This document shows positions 9,210-20,809 of a stretch of 64,000 bases of DNA, in pieces; position 1 is the first letter of the stretch; the number at the start of each line of letters is the position of its first letter. The notes under the pieces were generated by a model that was not told the DNA's origin, ran no database searches, and saw only the letters and a list, made by a program, of their open reading frames with translations. The stretch lies in NCBI GenBank assembly GCA_037179515.1, contig JAXCGZ010007700.1, forward strand, positions 1 through 64,000, written 5' to 3'. The DNA comes from Halocaridina rubra. Its lineage: Eukaryota; Arthropoda; Malacostraca; Decapoda; Atyidae. Both the position numbers and the translations under genes were made by a program.

Positions 9210-11990
9210 TTATCTTGGTGGAGGGTATTGACTGATGATATTCAGTAGACTGTTCATGTAGTTGTTTGTTGCTAGTCTGATTATGGAGCTAGCAACATGA
9301 AGGGCATTTGGATCTTCGCTGGATGTTGCGGGGGCACCAGCTTTCCGTCAAATTTCTGAAAAGAAATTGCATTTGAGGAAGTAGTGGAGCAGTGGATGTG
9401 GTGAAGCTATTTGGCAGAAGGTGCATTCCCTGATGATATCCTCCACTATTCGCCAGGTGCACGTGTACCCGAGTCTCATACTGTAAACATTGACCGCCGT
9501 GCTTCATCGAAGGCTCTTAGGCAGGGTGATTCGCTGAAGATCGGTGGTCCAGGTGGAGGGGGAGCCAATGTCTGTGCATAGGTTGTGTTTAGTTATTAAG
9601 ACTTTAAGGAGTGACTTGGTGGCTTTGGTTTTTATCTGTTGAATCCCAGGAGGCAGATATATTTGGATTTCTGCTCTAAGAGTGACTTGTATGGCGGCTT
9701 CATTAGCTTCTTCATTTCCCTTGTTGCCGACGTGGCTGGGAATCCAGGCAAGAGTGATGGCTTTTCCAAGGCTGATTGTCCTGTGGTATTGGCTGAGAAT
9801 GGTGGTGATAATGTGTACATTGTCTCTAAGGTGGCTTCTTGGTGGACTGTAAGGCACCTTTAGAATCAGAGAGAGTTAGGGCAGGGTCAGCTACCTGCTG
9901 GGTGAAGAAGTTGAGGGCGTTTGCTATGGCAACAATCTCAGTCTGGAGCAACGAGCAGGAGATTGACTGTCTCCAGGATTGGACGTGGTTTCCGGTGGTG
10001 AAGGCAGTGGCTGAGGCTCCAGTTTCTTGATTTACTGAGCCGTCAGTGTAGAAGACTTGAGAGTTTGGCCTGCTCCAGCTCTGAATTTTGTCCTTGTATA
10101 TGTTTTTAAGGACAAACTGGTTTACCAAGCTATTGGGGTTGTCAGTGAGCTCGATCTTTATGTCGAGTGGTTGGTCATTCCATGGGGGTGGGCATCTGTA
10201 TTCAGGAAGCGGAGTGTCCTGTATCTTGGCTAGGATGTCCTCCCTCACTGGCAGTGCTTGCAGGCCAGCGCAGACCTTGGCTGCCCAGGTTCTAGGATGG
10301 TGGTTGGGGAGGCGATTGAGGGCTAACTGAAGATTTGTGCCAGCGAGGCATTTATGTTGGGCAGTGGTGGTTTTGGCCACAAAGAGGGTCAGTCTTTGCT
10401 GAGTTCTGAGTTTGAGTGGCATGAGTCCCGATTCCATCTGGATGTTTTCTTTCTTGGTGCACATGGGGCTCCTAGCATGGTACGCATGGTGTTGCTTTGT
10501 ATGATTTCTATCTTGTCCCATTGTTGGTCTTTTAGTAACCAGACTGTGGGACAAGCATTGTCTATGGGGCTGTGTATGGCTTGTACATAGAAGGTTTTGA
10601 GGACATTAAAGGATGCACCATTGTAGAGGCCCGACATCCGACGAAGGACCGCTTGTCACTGGCTACATTTGTCGCGCAAGTCTTGAATTTCGGGTCAAAA
10701 GATTAGTTTGCCATCGATGATTACACCCAGGTATTGGTGCTTGGTAACCCAGTCCACAGACTCATTACCTATAACCAGATTAGTGTCTGGTCTCCACTGG
10801 TGGATGGGAAGGGCCTCGGTTTTGCGGGTATTGATTTTAATTCTGAGGGAAATGGAGACTTGTTGAATCTTGGTGAGGTAGCACTGGGTCTTTTTGGAGC
10901 TTCTGTCACCTATTGTGACGAAGGCAAAGTTATCCACATAATTGAAGAGTTTGTCTTCATGTGGTAGTGTAATGTCCATGAGTTTTTCTATGGAACAATT
11001 AAAGAGGAAGGGGCTAAGGATTCCTCCTTGGGGGAGTCCCATTTTCGTGATTTTTGTTGGTGGAGTAGTGCCCATCTACTTTGACTCATGCACTACGGTT
11101 TTGTAGACTCTGCTTGATCCATGAGAGAAGGTTTCCATTGATCTGCTTTGCGACGAGAGCAGAGAGTATCGCTGGCACATTGGCTATTTCAAAGGCCTTC
11201 TCTAGGCCTAGGAAAACAATGTATCCACGACAGTTGTTGATATATGATAGCATGGAGGCTATGCATTCTGAGGTGCCTAAGCCAGGCTGGTAGGCAAACT
11301 TGTTTTCTGAGAAGGGGGGGCATTTCCAGCGGACTCTGTTAAGTACTATCTTTTCTGCCATATTGCTCAGGCAGCTTAGGAGGGAGATGGTACGAGGATT
11401 CTCAGGGTCCTTTGGTTTTGGAATGGGCTGAATATCTGCTCTGTTCCATGAACCTGGTCTGATTCTTCGTGTTTATGCTGCATTGATCAGAGAGAGCAGA
11501 GCAAGCTCCCCTTGGGACCCCATATTTTGAATTAGCACCTAAGGCTGTGTTCTTAGAGCTTTTGCTTACTCTTTGTAGCTCAGTCAGAGAAAATGGGGTA
11601 TCTGTTTCATCTTCAGTGTTGATGGCCTTTTCTATTTCTTCTCATCTTGCTGTGTTGAGGTCCTGAAGAGTTGTTTTGATGGTGATAGGGAGCTGGTTGG
11701 AGCTTGCTTTCTCCGCGAATTTGACTGAGAGTTTTTCTGCTGCCCTGCTAGGGGGGTTACCTTTAGCAAAGGAGTTAATGCTCCTTCATATCTGGCCCAC
11801 AGAGGTGTGAGTATTTAGGATGGAACACCACTCTGGCCATTTTTTCTTCTTAAAGGTGACTGTTTCTTCATGGACCTGTTCTTTGACTGCCTGGAGAGTG
11901 CAGTAGGAGTCTTCAGTGCTACGTTTTCTGTGCATTTTCCGGATGACGTTTAGCCGATGATTGAGTTCTTTAACTCTGTTATAGTAGTAG
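9210..11990 (-). pseudogene. A2 ORF2, RT-RNase H-CCHC part
   Basis: This holds the linker, RT, RNase H and C-terminal region, read leftward. The RT has FLGLEKAFE (about 11210) and FNYVDNFAFV at the catalytic site (about 10935), where intact copies have NYADDFALV. RNase H keeps YTDGS (10050), LQTE and LSDSKGAL but has EAN for EAD at the last acidic position (about 9705). Frames change near 11090, 10690, 9830 and 9510. It stops at 9210-9212 at the usual C-terminal PPPR region. Its N-terminal endonuclease is on the far side of element C. Confidence 0.85.
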
Positions 11991-14900
11991 CTTGGCCATG
12001 GCATCAGCCGCCCGTTGAAAGACTACGACTGAAGGTATTAGGATGCAACTAGGACTGGTCCAGACAGTTCCAGGTTGAGTCTTCCCTCAGGACGGTTCTT
12101 TCCTCATGCCTACATCTACACTGAATATTCTGGCATATTCATTGCACATCTCTTGCTATTCCATTACATTTGACAAGTCACAACATTCTGCACTTTTGTC
12201 TCTTTTACTTTCCTTTTCCTCACATTTTGTCATTATTTATGGAAGGTTCACAACTAATGGCCCGCAGTACCCGGCATAGTGGGGTGCGAAGAATCTCCGG
12301 GGATCGTGTTGACTCCACCATTGGCTTGAGGGCAGACACGCCTGGTGGTAGTAATGGTTCTGCTCTTAACCTTGCACCTCCCAATAGATCTGCTTCTTTC
12401 ACTCTTCACTTTTCAAACATTCGTGGGCTGAACTCTAATCTTTCGTCTGTGGAGCAGCACTTGGGCACTTTCCTCCCTAACCTCCTCCTCCTATCTGAAA
12501 CCCAGTTGTCTATACATGCTTCCACTGACCCTTTCCAAATCTCCCACTATAATCTGTATACTCGTTTTCATTCCAAAGGTGGGGTCTGTGCTTACTGCAA
12601 CATTAACACTCCTACTGTGAGGTTCATGGACCTTGAATCTCCTGACTTTGATGTTCTCTGGCTAAAAGTCTATCTCTCCACTACCACTATCATCCTTTGC
12701 TTCTGCTACTGTTCTCCAAACTCCACTGACTTTGTGTCTTTGAGTCCTTGCTATCTTCTCACCCACATGCTGAAGTTCTCTACATTAGAGACTTCAATGT
12801 ACAGCACAGTGAGTGGCTTCATTCTTCTCACACTGATATGGGAGGAAGCGAGGCTCTTGCTTTCTCTATTACTCATGATCTGGAGCAAATTATCAAACAT
12901 CCTACTCGCGTTCCTGATCGTCACAAACATGCTGCAAACATTCTTGACCTATTTTTTACTTCTAACCCTTCAAACTACTCCTATTCTGTGCTTTCCTCTC
13001 TTGGTTAATCTGACCACTCCATGATCTCTGTCTCTTCCATTTTTGCTCCCCCACCACCAATCCCTCCTACTCAACGCCGCCTTAGGCACTTCGAGCGAAC
13101 CCAATATGAAAATTTGCGTACTTTCTCTTTGACTTCCCATGGGATGACTACTACTTTCGGTCCCGCAACCCTGATCGGGTAGCTGTAAAAGTTGCCGAGA
13201 TCATGACCGCGGGAATGGAGGCGTACATCCCCTCATCTACAAAAACTTTCTCTCCCCCTAAACCTTGGTTTGACCGTGCCTGCTCCATGGCTATCCAGGC
13301 TAGGAATTAGGCTCACCGATCTTACCAAGCCTCTCCTTCCGATTTAACTCGCTCTGCTTTTATTATAGCTTGGAATCGCTGTCCAGCTTAGATTCGAAAG
13401 TCTAAGGCTTCCCACTGACAAATGCTTCTGGTCCTTAGCCAAAAACCTCTCCAAAAACATCTGTAACTCAAGCTTTCCCCCTCTCATTCGTTCTAATGGT
13501 TCTATAGCTTGCTCTCCCACTGGCAAAGCCACTCTCTTTGGCTCTCATTTTTCTGCCAACTCTTCTATCAACGATTCCAGTGCACCTGTTCCTCAGTCTT
13601 TTCCCCTCTCTAACCCTATGCCCTCCCTTATCCTTTCTTCATGCAAAGTTCATAAGGTTCTTCGCTCACTAAAGACAAACAAGGCATCTGGTCCCGATGG
13701 TATCCCTGCAAGGTTCCTTAAGGAGTTTGCAGATGAACTGGCTCCCGAGCTTTGCCGTCTTTTTCGCCTCATTCTGTCAACCAGTATTTATCCTTCATCT
13801 TGGAAGCATGCTCTAGTTCAACCTGTTCCTAAGAAGGGTGACCGCTCTATTCCTTCTAGCTACCGTCCTATTGCTCTAACCTCCTCTATTGCTAAAGTTT
13901 TCGAAACTTTGCTCAATGCTCACTTCTTGAAACGCCTTGAATCTAACTCACTTATCTCCGATCACCAGTACGGCTTCCGCAAGGCAAGATCCACTGGTGA
14001 TCTCCTGTCCTATCTTACTCATGTAAGGTCATTTTCTCTTAGGAACTATGGGGAATCCTTTGTCGTCCCCCTTGATATCTCTAAGGCTTTTGACAGAGTC
14101 TGGCACAAGGCTCTGTTGGCCAAACTCCCTGCCTATGGCTTTACCCCTTCTTTCTGTTCTCTGATTTCCAGTTTTCTTTCTGACCGTTCTATATCTGTAG
14201 TTGGTGATGGCGCAACATCTAGCCCTTTCTCTGTTACCAGTGGTGTTCCACAGGGCTCTGTTCTTTCACCTACTCTGTTCCTTCTCTTCATCAATGATCT
14301 TCTACAATCCCCATCTTCCTCTCTTCTTCATGCCTTTGCCGATGATTCTGCCCTTCACTTTTCCTCTGCCTTTTCTTCACAACCTTCATCTGTTACTCGC
14401 AATCAATCTTGTATCACTCTTTCTTCTACTCTTAACTCCGATTTGCAGAGAGTATCTGAATGGGGCAATCAAAATTTAGTTAAATTCAATGCCTCCAAGA
14501 CACAGTTTCTGGCTATCTCTTTATCTTCTTCACTTCCTGATAACCCTATATATTAAGAATCCATATAGCCTCTAACTTGTCTTGGAGGAATCACATATCC
14601 AAATTTCTAAATCTTCAGCCAAAAAATTGGGGGTTTTGTTTCGTTTTCGTTATTACTTTTCCTCATTGCAGTTACTTAAAATTTACAAAGCTCTTATCCG
14701 CCCCTGCTTAGAATACTGCTCACACATCTGGGGTGCTTCTTCCTTTACTTATCTTCTTGATAGGGTTGAATCTAAGGCAGTCAGACTCATTAATGATCCT
14801 TCTCTTACTTCTAACCTGGATTCTCTCTCTCTTCACCATAAGGTATCTTCCCTTTCGCTTTTCTATCGCTACTACTTCCATCACTGCTCTGATGAATTGG

Positions 14901-15326
14901 CGAGTTGCATCCCTCCTCCACTGCTGAGGCCGCATAACACTCGCCAAGCGGCCTCATCTCACAGGTACTGTGTGGATATTTGTAGCTCGCGGATTGGTTG
15001 GTGCAGCGACTGCTTCTTCCATTCTACCTCCAGACTCTGGAACTCTCTTCCTCCTTCTGTCTTTCCTAATTCTTATGACCTTTCATCCTTCAAAAAGCAG
15101 ATCTATCGTCATCTCAGAGCCTAGTCTTCCATATCTCTGGGTCCTCTTTACTTTGACTATTTTTTTCTGTCTGTCATTTTCCTTTGTGTGACATTACCTC
15201 ATCTCTGCCTTGCCCTTAACCTTTTTCTTTTCCTTCGTATTGGTATTTTCTCGTGCCCGGGCCTTTGTTGATGAGGGCAGTTTCTGCCTGTCCCGGCGTC
15301 ACACTCTTAAAAAAAAAAAAATAAAA
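11991..15326 (+). mobile_element. Element C: near-complete non-LTR retrotransposon with poly(A) tail
   Basis: The limits are set by the two halves of A2. The element has about 250 bp of leader, an endonuclease-RT reading frame and a 3' poly(A) stretch at 15308-15326. It has no RNase H domain or zinc-knuckle tail, unlike families A and B. The RT has FADDS and GVPQGSVLSPTLFLLFINDL motifs of a type common in arthropod non-LTR elements. I cannot name the clade with certainty; Jockey or I/Nimb relatives are possible. No target-site duplication is obvious. Confidence 0.85.
12239..15124 (+). pseudogene. Element C endonuclease-reverse transcriptase, broken
   Basis: The polyprotein nicks DNA and copies element RNA. 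The ATG at 12239 or 12257 is a plausible start; the endonuclease follows with FSNIRGLNSNL (12409) and LLLLSETQL (12484). A frameshift near 12750 moves the reading to LYIRDFNVQHSEW, where the usual GDFN is RDFN. Two frame changes and several stops lie between 13010 and 13618. RT runs 13618-14556 with LDISKAFDRVW (14080), GVPQGSVLSPTLF (14250) and FADDSALHF (14335). After a short break it continues at 14582-15124 with the C-terminal region and ends before the tail. Several frame breaks make it non-functional. Confidence 0.85.
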
Positions 15327-16148
15327 ATCTGTCCAGATGAGTGGTGTGTTGTGGTTTACAGAGGGGGATGGAAGAGTTTACTGCAGCTTGCAGGGCATTG
15401 ACTAGCTCAGCCTCTGCTTGGTCAACGTCTTCAGATGGTGTGTAGGCTGAAAACCAATTGCTGAGGTGCTCCTGGAATCAGCCCCAGTCGGCCTTCTTGA
15501 AATTCCATCGAGGAGGAGGAGCAGGGATTTGGATGTTTTCAGGAATTGCCACATGAACTCTCCATGTGGCATCTTGTCTTAGGGAGTTGGAGACAAAAGT
15601 GAGGTCCAGTATTCCATCTCTGTCATGAGTTGGCTCATGATTGTTGAGAAGGGTGACGTCTTCTTGCTTATCCAGCAGGGTCATGATGCGTCTGCCTGCA
15701 GCAGAGGGGTGCTCATACCTGAATCTAGGATGGTGCGCAATGAAGTCGTCTCCTATTACCAAATCATGATGGCTAGCTAGCCTGAAGAGGGTAGTCAGGT
15801 CTAAGCCACCAACCTGTTGTCTGTAAATGTTGTACAGATCTATGCAGCTACCCTGAAGTTTGATGTTAACAGCGAGGACGTGGACATCTTCGCCGCAGAA
15901 TACTGGTCAGGTAATTTCCTGGGCTAACAAGTTTTTCTTGATGAAGGTGGTTTTGCCTCTTTTCTCCCAAGGAGACCAGTGCTGGTAGAATCCTTTGTAT
16001 CCTGTGATTTTTGGAGTGATTTGCTCTGTGCACAGTTTTCTTGAACCATGATGACATCTATGTTGTTAGCCTTTGCAATCCCTTCAAGATGTTGTACCTT
16101 GTGGCTGAGACCCTGGGCATTCCAGTGTAGGATCCCGAGATTAGACAT
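15327..16148 (-). pseudogene. A2 ORF2, endonuclease part
   Basis: On the minus strand the ATG at 16148 starts with LGILHWNAQGLSHKVQHLEG, the N-terminus of an apurinic-type endonuclease. The QE catalytic motif follows at about 16045, GDDFIAHHPR at about 15755 (other copies have GGDFNAHHP), and ILDLTFVSNSL at about 15615. The frame is lost between 15930 and 15760. The start codon sits in TTAGACAT (16141-16148), the reverse of the ATGTCTAA overlap seen in A1. ORF1 C-terminal sequence continues upstream from 16140 to about 16290 before truncation. Confidence 0.85.
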
Positions 16149-16290
16149 CTTGATGATTTAAGGAGGTGAAGGTGGTAGGAGTGGTGGTTTGTTGAGGCTG
16201 GCAGTGGGTCCTGGAGACAAGGGCATGGGCGACGAGGGAATGGGCTACTTCGATGACTTGATTGTAGGCATAGAGGCGTCAAGGCCAGTG

Positions 16291-16559
16291 TGCAGGAGTA
16301 TATATTTTTTTTGACAACATGAGGTGCTGGATCATGACATTCTTTTGAAGGCACATAGTAACGTTCATAAGTTATCATTGGGCTATTGTATCAGCTATTT
16401 ATCCAATTCATCATGTGAAACAGAGCAATTAGCAGCAAGAGTAGCACCTATAGTTGGAGGCACAGAGCTGATGAATTTATACCTAAGTCTTCAGATACAT
16501 TACATTTAGCAGCATTTGATATTATTTTGTCCAGATATAATGATGGTTTTCCTCTAAAT
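16291..16559. other. Unassigned spacer
   Basis: This spacer lies between the truncated 5' edge of A2 and the left edge of the hAT relic. A 62-codon open frame (16324-16509) has no family signature that I recognise and no supporting context. Confidence 0.4.
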
Positions 16560-18221
16560 TAGGGGTTTTCAACCTTTCCCTCCTCATGTAGCCTCTCGGG
16601 TATTATTTATGTCAGCCATGTATCCCATTCCCTTTGTGATAAGTGAAAAAAAAAATACAGAAAACATTCCCTTGTGTATATCTGTAAATACTTAAGTGAA
16701 TTAACCACATAACCGTCCTGCCATATCTAGTAATATAATAAGCACAAACAGTTCCACTGAAAATTAAAGAAAATATTCACAAATCTTTGACCGTGGCTGT
16801 GCAGTATAAATTTCATGGTTAAGGAAAGCGCTGAAAATCAAAATACTGCATTATCACTACATCTGCTGCAAAAGGAATTAATGAGATGGCTGGAACTGCT
16901 TTCCCTCAACTAGTCTAGTCAGCCGAGGAGCAGTTTGAGCTAAAGCACATCGAAGGTTTACTTCAACATTCAGTTGAGATCCTAGTTTTGATTTTATGAC
17001 CATTAAGTTGGAAAACCCATTTTCACACAAATATATTGTTGGAGAGACCGAAGAGGGTCCTCTGCGACATGTGGATATGACTTGCTTATTTCACATTAGA
17101 ACCTGAATAATGATTTTTTTTTTTCATAGAGATCACAAGCAATGGAGTCATTCACAGTCAATAAACTCTTCCTGAATGGCATCATGAACAGAAGCAACAT
17201 CTGTATAGAAAGGGTCTCTAATTAGCATTAAATTAACTTTAGACACATCTGGAAAGTATCTCTTTGATTCACTGTGCAGTAGGGAGAGATGTTCCATTAT
17301 TAAATTTGTCATCTGATGTACAGTAGAGGTGTCCTGCCTGTCAGCATGTCTTTAAAATATGTCAAAATTTCCCTTCCTTAATTTTGTCTCCCACAATTAA
17401 ATTGAGTATGTTTGTATTTAGGTTGTAGCATGAAGTTATCATATAACTCAAATCCCATTATAAAACTCTCCACTTTGTTGTCAGCGTCAGTGACAACTAC
17501 ATCAGCTCCTTGCAAAGACTTATTTAGAATAATTAGGTGTGTAAATATGTCAACAAGGTAGGCAACGTAAATTAACCCAATTTGGATCATCCAGCTTTGC
17601 ATGATAAATCTCAGATTCCTTATTGTCATTAAGGCTGCAGAACTCTTTCAATTCGTGCTACAGTTCAAAACCTTTCTTGAACATATTTCCACGAGAAAAT
17701 CATGGAACCTCTGTGTGGGATAAGTGTATTTCATAGCCAGAATCGGAATCTGAACAACGAAGTATAACTAGTCTAGTATTGAGAACATCTGACTTTAAGA
17801 AGTTGACCATTTCACAATGGTATCAAGCACCTCATTAAGCTCTGTAGGCAGTGTCTTGGCTGCTAAAGTTTGGCTATGTATCTTTCTTTGAATCTGTGGG
17901 ACTATAGTGGAAAAATCAATGTGGTGCACGATAGATAGAGCTCCTGCCATGCTAGGCAGTCAAGCAGCATTTTAGACAAGAATTAAAGCTGTTAGCAGTA
18001 AAGCAAAGCACATGCACTGCATATTATTTGGCCTCATTACTATATTTATTATATTGACTGACATGTGAGAGTATGTTGGTGTCTGGAAAGTATTTGTGAA
18101 GTGTTGTTGAGTAGGAATCATGAATGAATATCACTGTCATTTTGTAATAGCACATAATTATGTTACGGTTTCTAGTGGAATTCCTGGTAATGGTTGGAAG
18201 AACCCCAGTTGGGAATAACTT
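16560..18221 (-). mobile_element. Degenerate hAT-type DNA transposon
   Basis: The left edge is AGGGGTTTTCAACC and the right edge contains GTTGGGAATAACTT, resembling the CAGGGGT..CAACC and GGTTGGGAACC ends of hAT elements. Near-identical 8-bp flanks, CTCTAAAT (16552-16559) and CTCTAGAA (18222-18229), fit the 8-bp duplication that hAT transposases make. Coding remnants lie on the minus strand. Confidence 0.65.
17378..17629 (-). pseudogene. hAT transposase fragment (ZBED/SCAND3-like)
   Basis: The minus-strand segment contains YLVDIFTHLIILNKSLQGAD, which resembles the conserved block of ZBED5/SCAND3-like hAT transposases where the protein reads LADIF.HLN.LN.SLQG. It is only 83 codons long, and its flanks are full of stops, so it is a decayed relic. 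The call rests on pattern recall and was not tested by a search. Position inside an element with hAT-like ends supports it. Confidence 0.55.
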
Positions 18222-18460
18222 CTCTAGAACATAACTTCACACACACTTCTCTCCCAGCCTTGATAGCAACAAGACGTGCTCTGCTGCTCTCCTAGATCTG
18301 CTTGACCTTCGAGATAACCATCAGGGATTAACGACCTCGCTACCTGCTGCTAAGAAGGGTTGATTTTTATTCATCCCCCAGTGTTTGAATAATTAAACCT
18401 AAGCCAACGTCACCAGAGTTCAACTGGAATTCCGACGCCGACGAAGACATCTCTACCTCT

Positions 18461-18665
18461 GCTGATAGACCCTGTCTATCGAGAGACAAAACACCTGCCG
18501 ATAGACCCTGTCTATCGAGTGACAAAACACCTGCCGATAGACCCTGTCTATCGAGTGACAAAACACCTTCTGATAGACTCTGTCTGTCTGGTTTGACACC
18601 ACCCCTTCTGATAGACCCTATCTATCGGAAGACACCTCCTCTTCTGATAGACCCTATCTATCAGG
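18461..18665 (+). repeat. Six tandem 36-bp units, each carrying a GATAGA/TCTATC hairpin
   Basis: The core GATAGACCC(T/A)(G/A)TCTATC or a variant starts at 18464, 18500, 18536, 18572, 18610 and 18646, spaced 36, 36, 36, 38 and 36 bp. Each core is an inverted repeat with a 5-nt loop. Outer pairs vary together: C-G in copies 2 and 3, T-A in copy 6, T-G in copies 1 and 5. The array lies upstream of family B ORF1, so it is probably in the 5' UTR. Confidence 0.85.
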
Positions 18666-19312
18666 AGACTAACCTCTTCACCTACTAACCCCGGCCTGTC
18701 TGTGGATATACGGTAGCCTTTGTGGTCTTAAAACTCCGACTGAATCAGACAGGTTCATCGCCCCAACTATCGCAGTCTATTGCAAGGTGGAGTAGGAACT
18801 GATAGGGAAAACTAGCTTAGCAAGGGTGCCTCCCATAAGCCCACCTTTTGATAGGAGGGAACCTTCAGTTCCCTTAGGCCCAACCCCCCTCAACTCCCTC
18901 CCCTCCCCAGTAGAAGGTTTTGTGACTACTAGAGTGAAAGGTGGAATCCACCTATCAATCCTCTAGGGCACTTCCTTCTGCTGGTAAAACGTCTGCTCTA
19001 GGAGTGGACTAGTTACTAATAGGATAGGTAGGACCTCCTCCTCCCCCTTTGTTCTCCCAAACCACTAATTACGAAACCGTTAACATATTAAAAAACCATT
19101 TAACTTGAACCACTTAACTATTTCAATTTACCAACATTAACTAACAAAACCATTTAACTTTATCAATCTTAACCGAAATATCAACTTATAAAACCTTTCA
19201 ACTCGACGCAATTTGCGGATCACTATCTACTTCGGTTATCGCATTGAAGTCTCCTAAGTGAAAAAAATATTTTTCATAAATTTTTTTTTTGCCTACGACC
19301 TTCAACTGATCT
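18666..19312 (+). other. Family B leader, non-coding
   Basis: I see no gene between the hairpin array and the ORF1 start. The segment is C-rich up to about 19050 and then A+T-rich. It is probably the rest of the family B 5' UTR. Confidence 0.45.
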
Positions 19313-19954
19313 ATGTCTGCTGCTAGAAGTTCTCAGGTGGAGAAAATTGAATGCAGAATGGATCGCAAAAGGCAACTAAGCCCTCCAGTTGGCGAGGAAG
19401 AAGACTGCAGCGAAGGATGGACCACCTTACAGAGGAAAAGGAAGAACGACCGGAACTCTCCAAAGACTCCAAAGACTCAAACCCAAGCCTCAAACCAAAT
19501 CCAAGGGAACACTCGACCATCACAGAGTTTCAACAAATTCAAAATTAAGAGCGAAGACCCTACCACCAACTACCAGGCTGTGAAGCTAATACAACAAACA
19601 AAACCAGGCATCAATATGACAGCACGGCCCAACTTACAGGGACAATGGATACTCACCCAGAGAGACCAAGAAGCCTACCAATACCTGCAGACATCTCGCC
19701 ACGTTTTCATGCAGGAATTAATTCCAGGAGAAAAATCCTGCAAGGCAGTCATAGCCAACTACCCAATAGTCCTGGATATGGCTCCATTGTTGGAGCTTCC
19801 GTACATCACAGAAGCTATCCGGCAAACAAGCAAGACTGATCAACCAACTCAGACAATAGTAGCCACCTTTAAGGGCCGAGTTCCAGCAAAGGTGATTTTA
19901 GGCATCTGGGGGTCTTTCCCCACCAAACCCTTCATCAAGGAACCACTAAGATGC

Positions 19955-20809
19955 TTATCGGATCCAGACAATTATTATCAGAAGTTGATGACAATCTTCA
20001 TATAAATTTTAACGGTAATATCATTAAGCCAATGAACTCGGTAAAGAACCTAGGTGTATATTTTGACCGTTACATGAATTTTGAAATGCATATAGTTGAA
20101 ATTTATAAAAAAGTAATGGGTACTCTAATATATCTAAATAGGGTAAAAGACTCATTTGAAACATCAACTCGTATAATAATTGTCCAGTCCTTAGCTATGA
20201 GTTTAATTAATTACTGTCTCAAAGTTTGGGGATGTACAAATAAGACTCAATTACAAAGAATACAAAAGTTACAAAACTTTGCAGCACGAGTGGCTGTTGG
20301 CAATGTAAGAAAATACGAGCACATCTCTCCTGTTTTAAAAGATCTAGAATGGATAAAGATTAGAGATAAATATGTTTTTGATATATGTACCTTTGTTTTT
20401 AATATACTAAGAAACTATCTTACTGATTGCTTGCATAATTTTTCTACAGTAAGCTCAGTTACCGGGTTAACTACTCGTCAAGGGGAAGATTTATTAGTAC
20501 GAAGGTCTAAAACTGATATTGGCTCAAGAGATATAAACATTCGTGGACCTCATTTATATAATCAGCTTCCCAGAGAACTAAAAAATGCTGGTTCAGTGTA
20601 TACTTTTAAATATAATCTTAAGAAGTTACTCTTAAAGGAAGATTTTACTTGTAAATTTTAATAGTACACTCATCTTTATGATTTGTTTGTTTTAGTATGT
20701 CTATATCGTACACCACAGATGTCTATCTGGAATATATATGCATCTTATTTGAATACCCAATGTACTTTGGAAATAAAGATTTATTATTATTATTATTATT
20801 ATTATTATC
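19955..20809 (+). mobile_element. N2: 5'-truncated CR1/L2-like element with (TTA)n tail
   Basis: Host ORF1 homology stops at about 19954 and resumes at about 20810. The insert holds the C-terminal part of an RT, a short A+T-rich 3' UTR and a (TTA)n tail at 20784-20808. It is related to N1 but has a different tail repeat. The 5' truncation is within RT. Confidence 0.85.
19957..20661 (+). pseudogene. N2 RT C-terminal fragment
   Basis: An open frame of about 230 codons contains KNLGVYFDRYMNFEMHI, then KVMGTLIYLNRVKDSFETST, NFAARVAVGNVRKYEHISP and a final HLYNQLPRELKNA segment. This is the post-catalytic region of a non-LTR RT; the YADD core is missing. It is uninterrupted, so the insertion is young compared with its host. 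Its first few codons are host ORF1 sequence in another frame, so the annotated start codon at 19951 is accidental. Confidence 0.85.

Larger units (their letters stand above)
8955..16290 (-). mobile_element. Family A copy A2, split into 8955-11990 and 15327-16290 by element C
   Basis: The two minus-strand pieces are contiguous in other family members. The left piece ends inside ..CTCTGTTATAGTAGTA at 11990 and the right begins ATCTGTCCAGATGAGTGG at 15327; A7 (near 63835-63860) has these joined. The 3' end is at 8955 with an A-rich tail (T-rich on the plus strand). The 5' end is truncated in the last part of ORF1 near 16290. Total element length is about 4.0 kb. The RT reads YVDN instead of YADD, so the copy is inactive. 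Confidence 0.88.

Noticed and set aside
18367..18561. Minus-strand frame with repeated LDRQGLSA units
   Set aside because: It is the antisense of the 36-bp hairpin array; no start context or homology supports a protein.
18461..18665. CRISPR-like array
   Set aside because: The 36-bp units follow each other directly, with no unique spacers, in a eukaryotic transposon leader.
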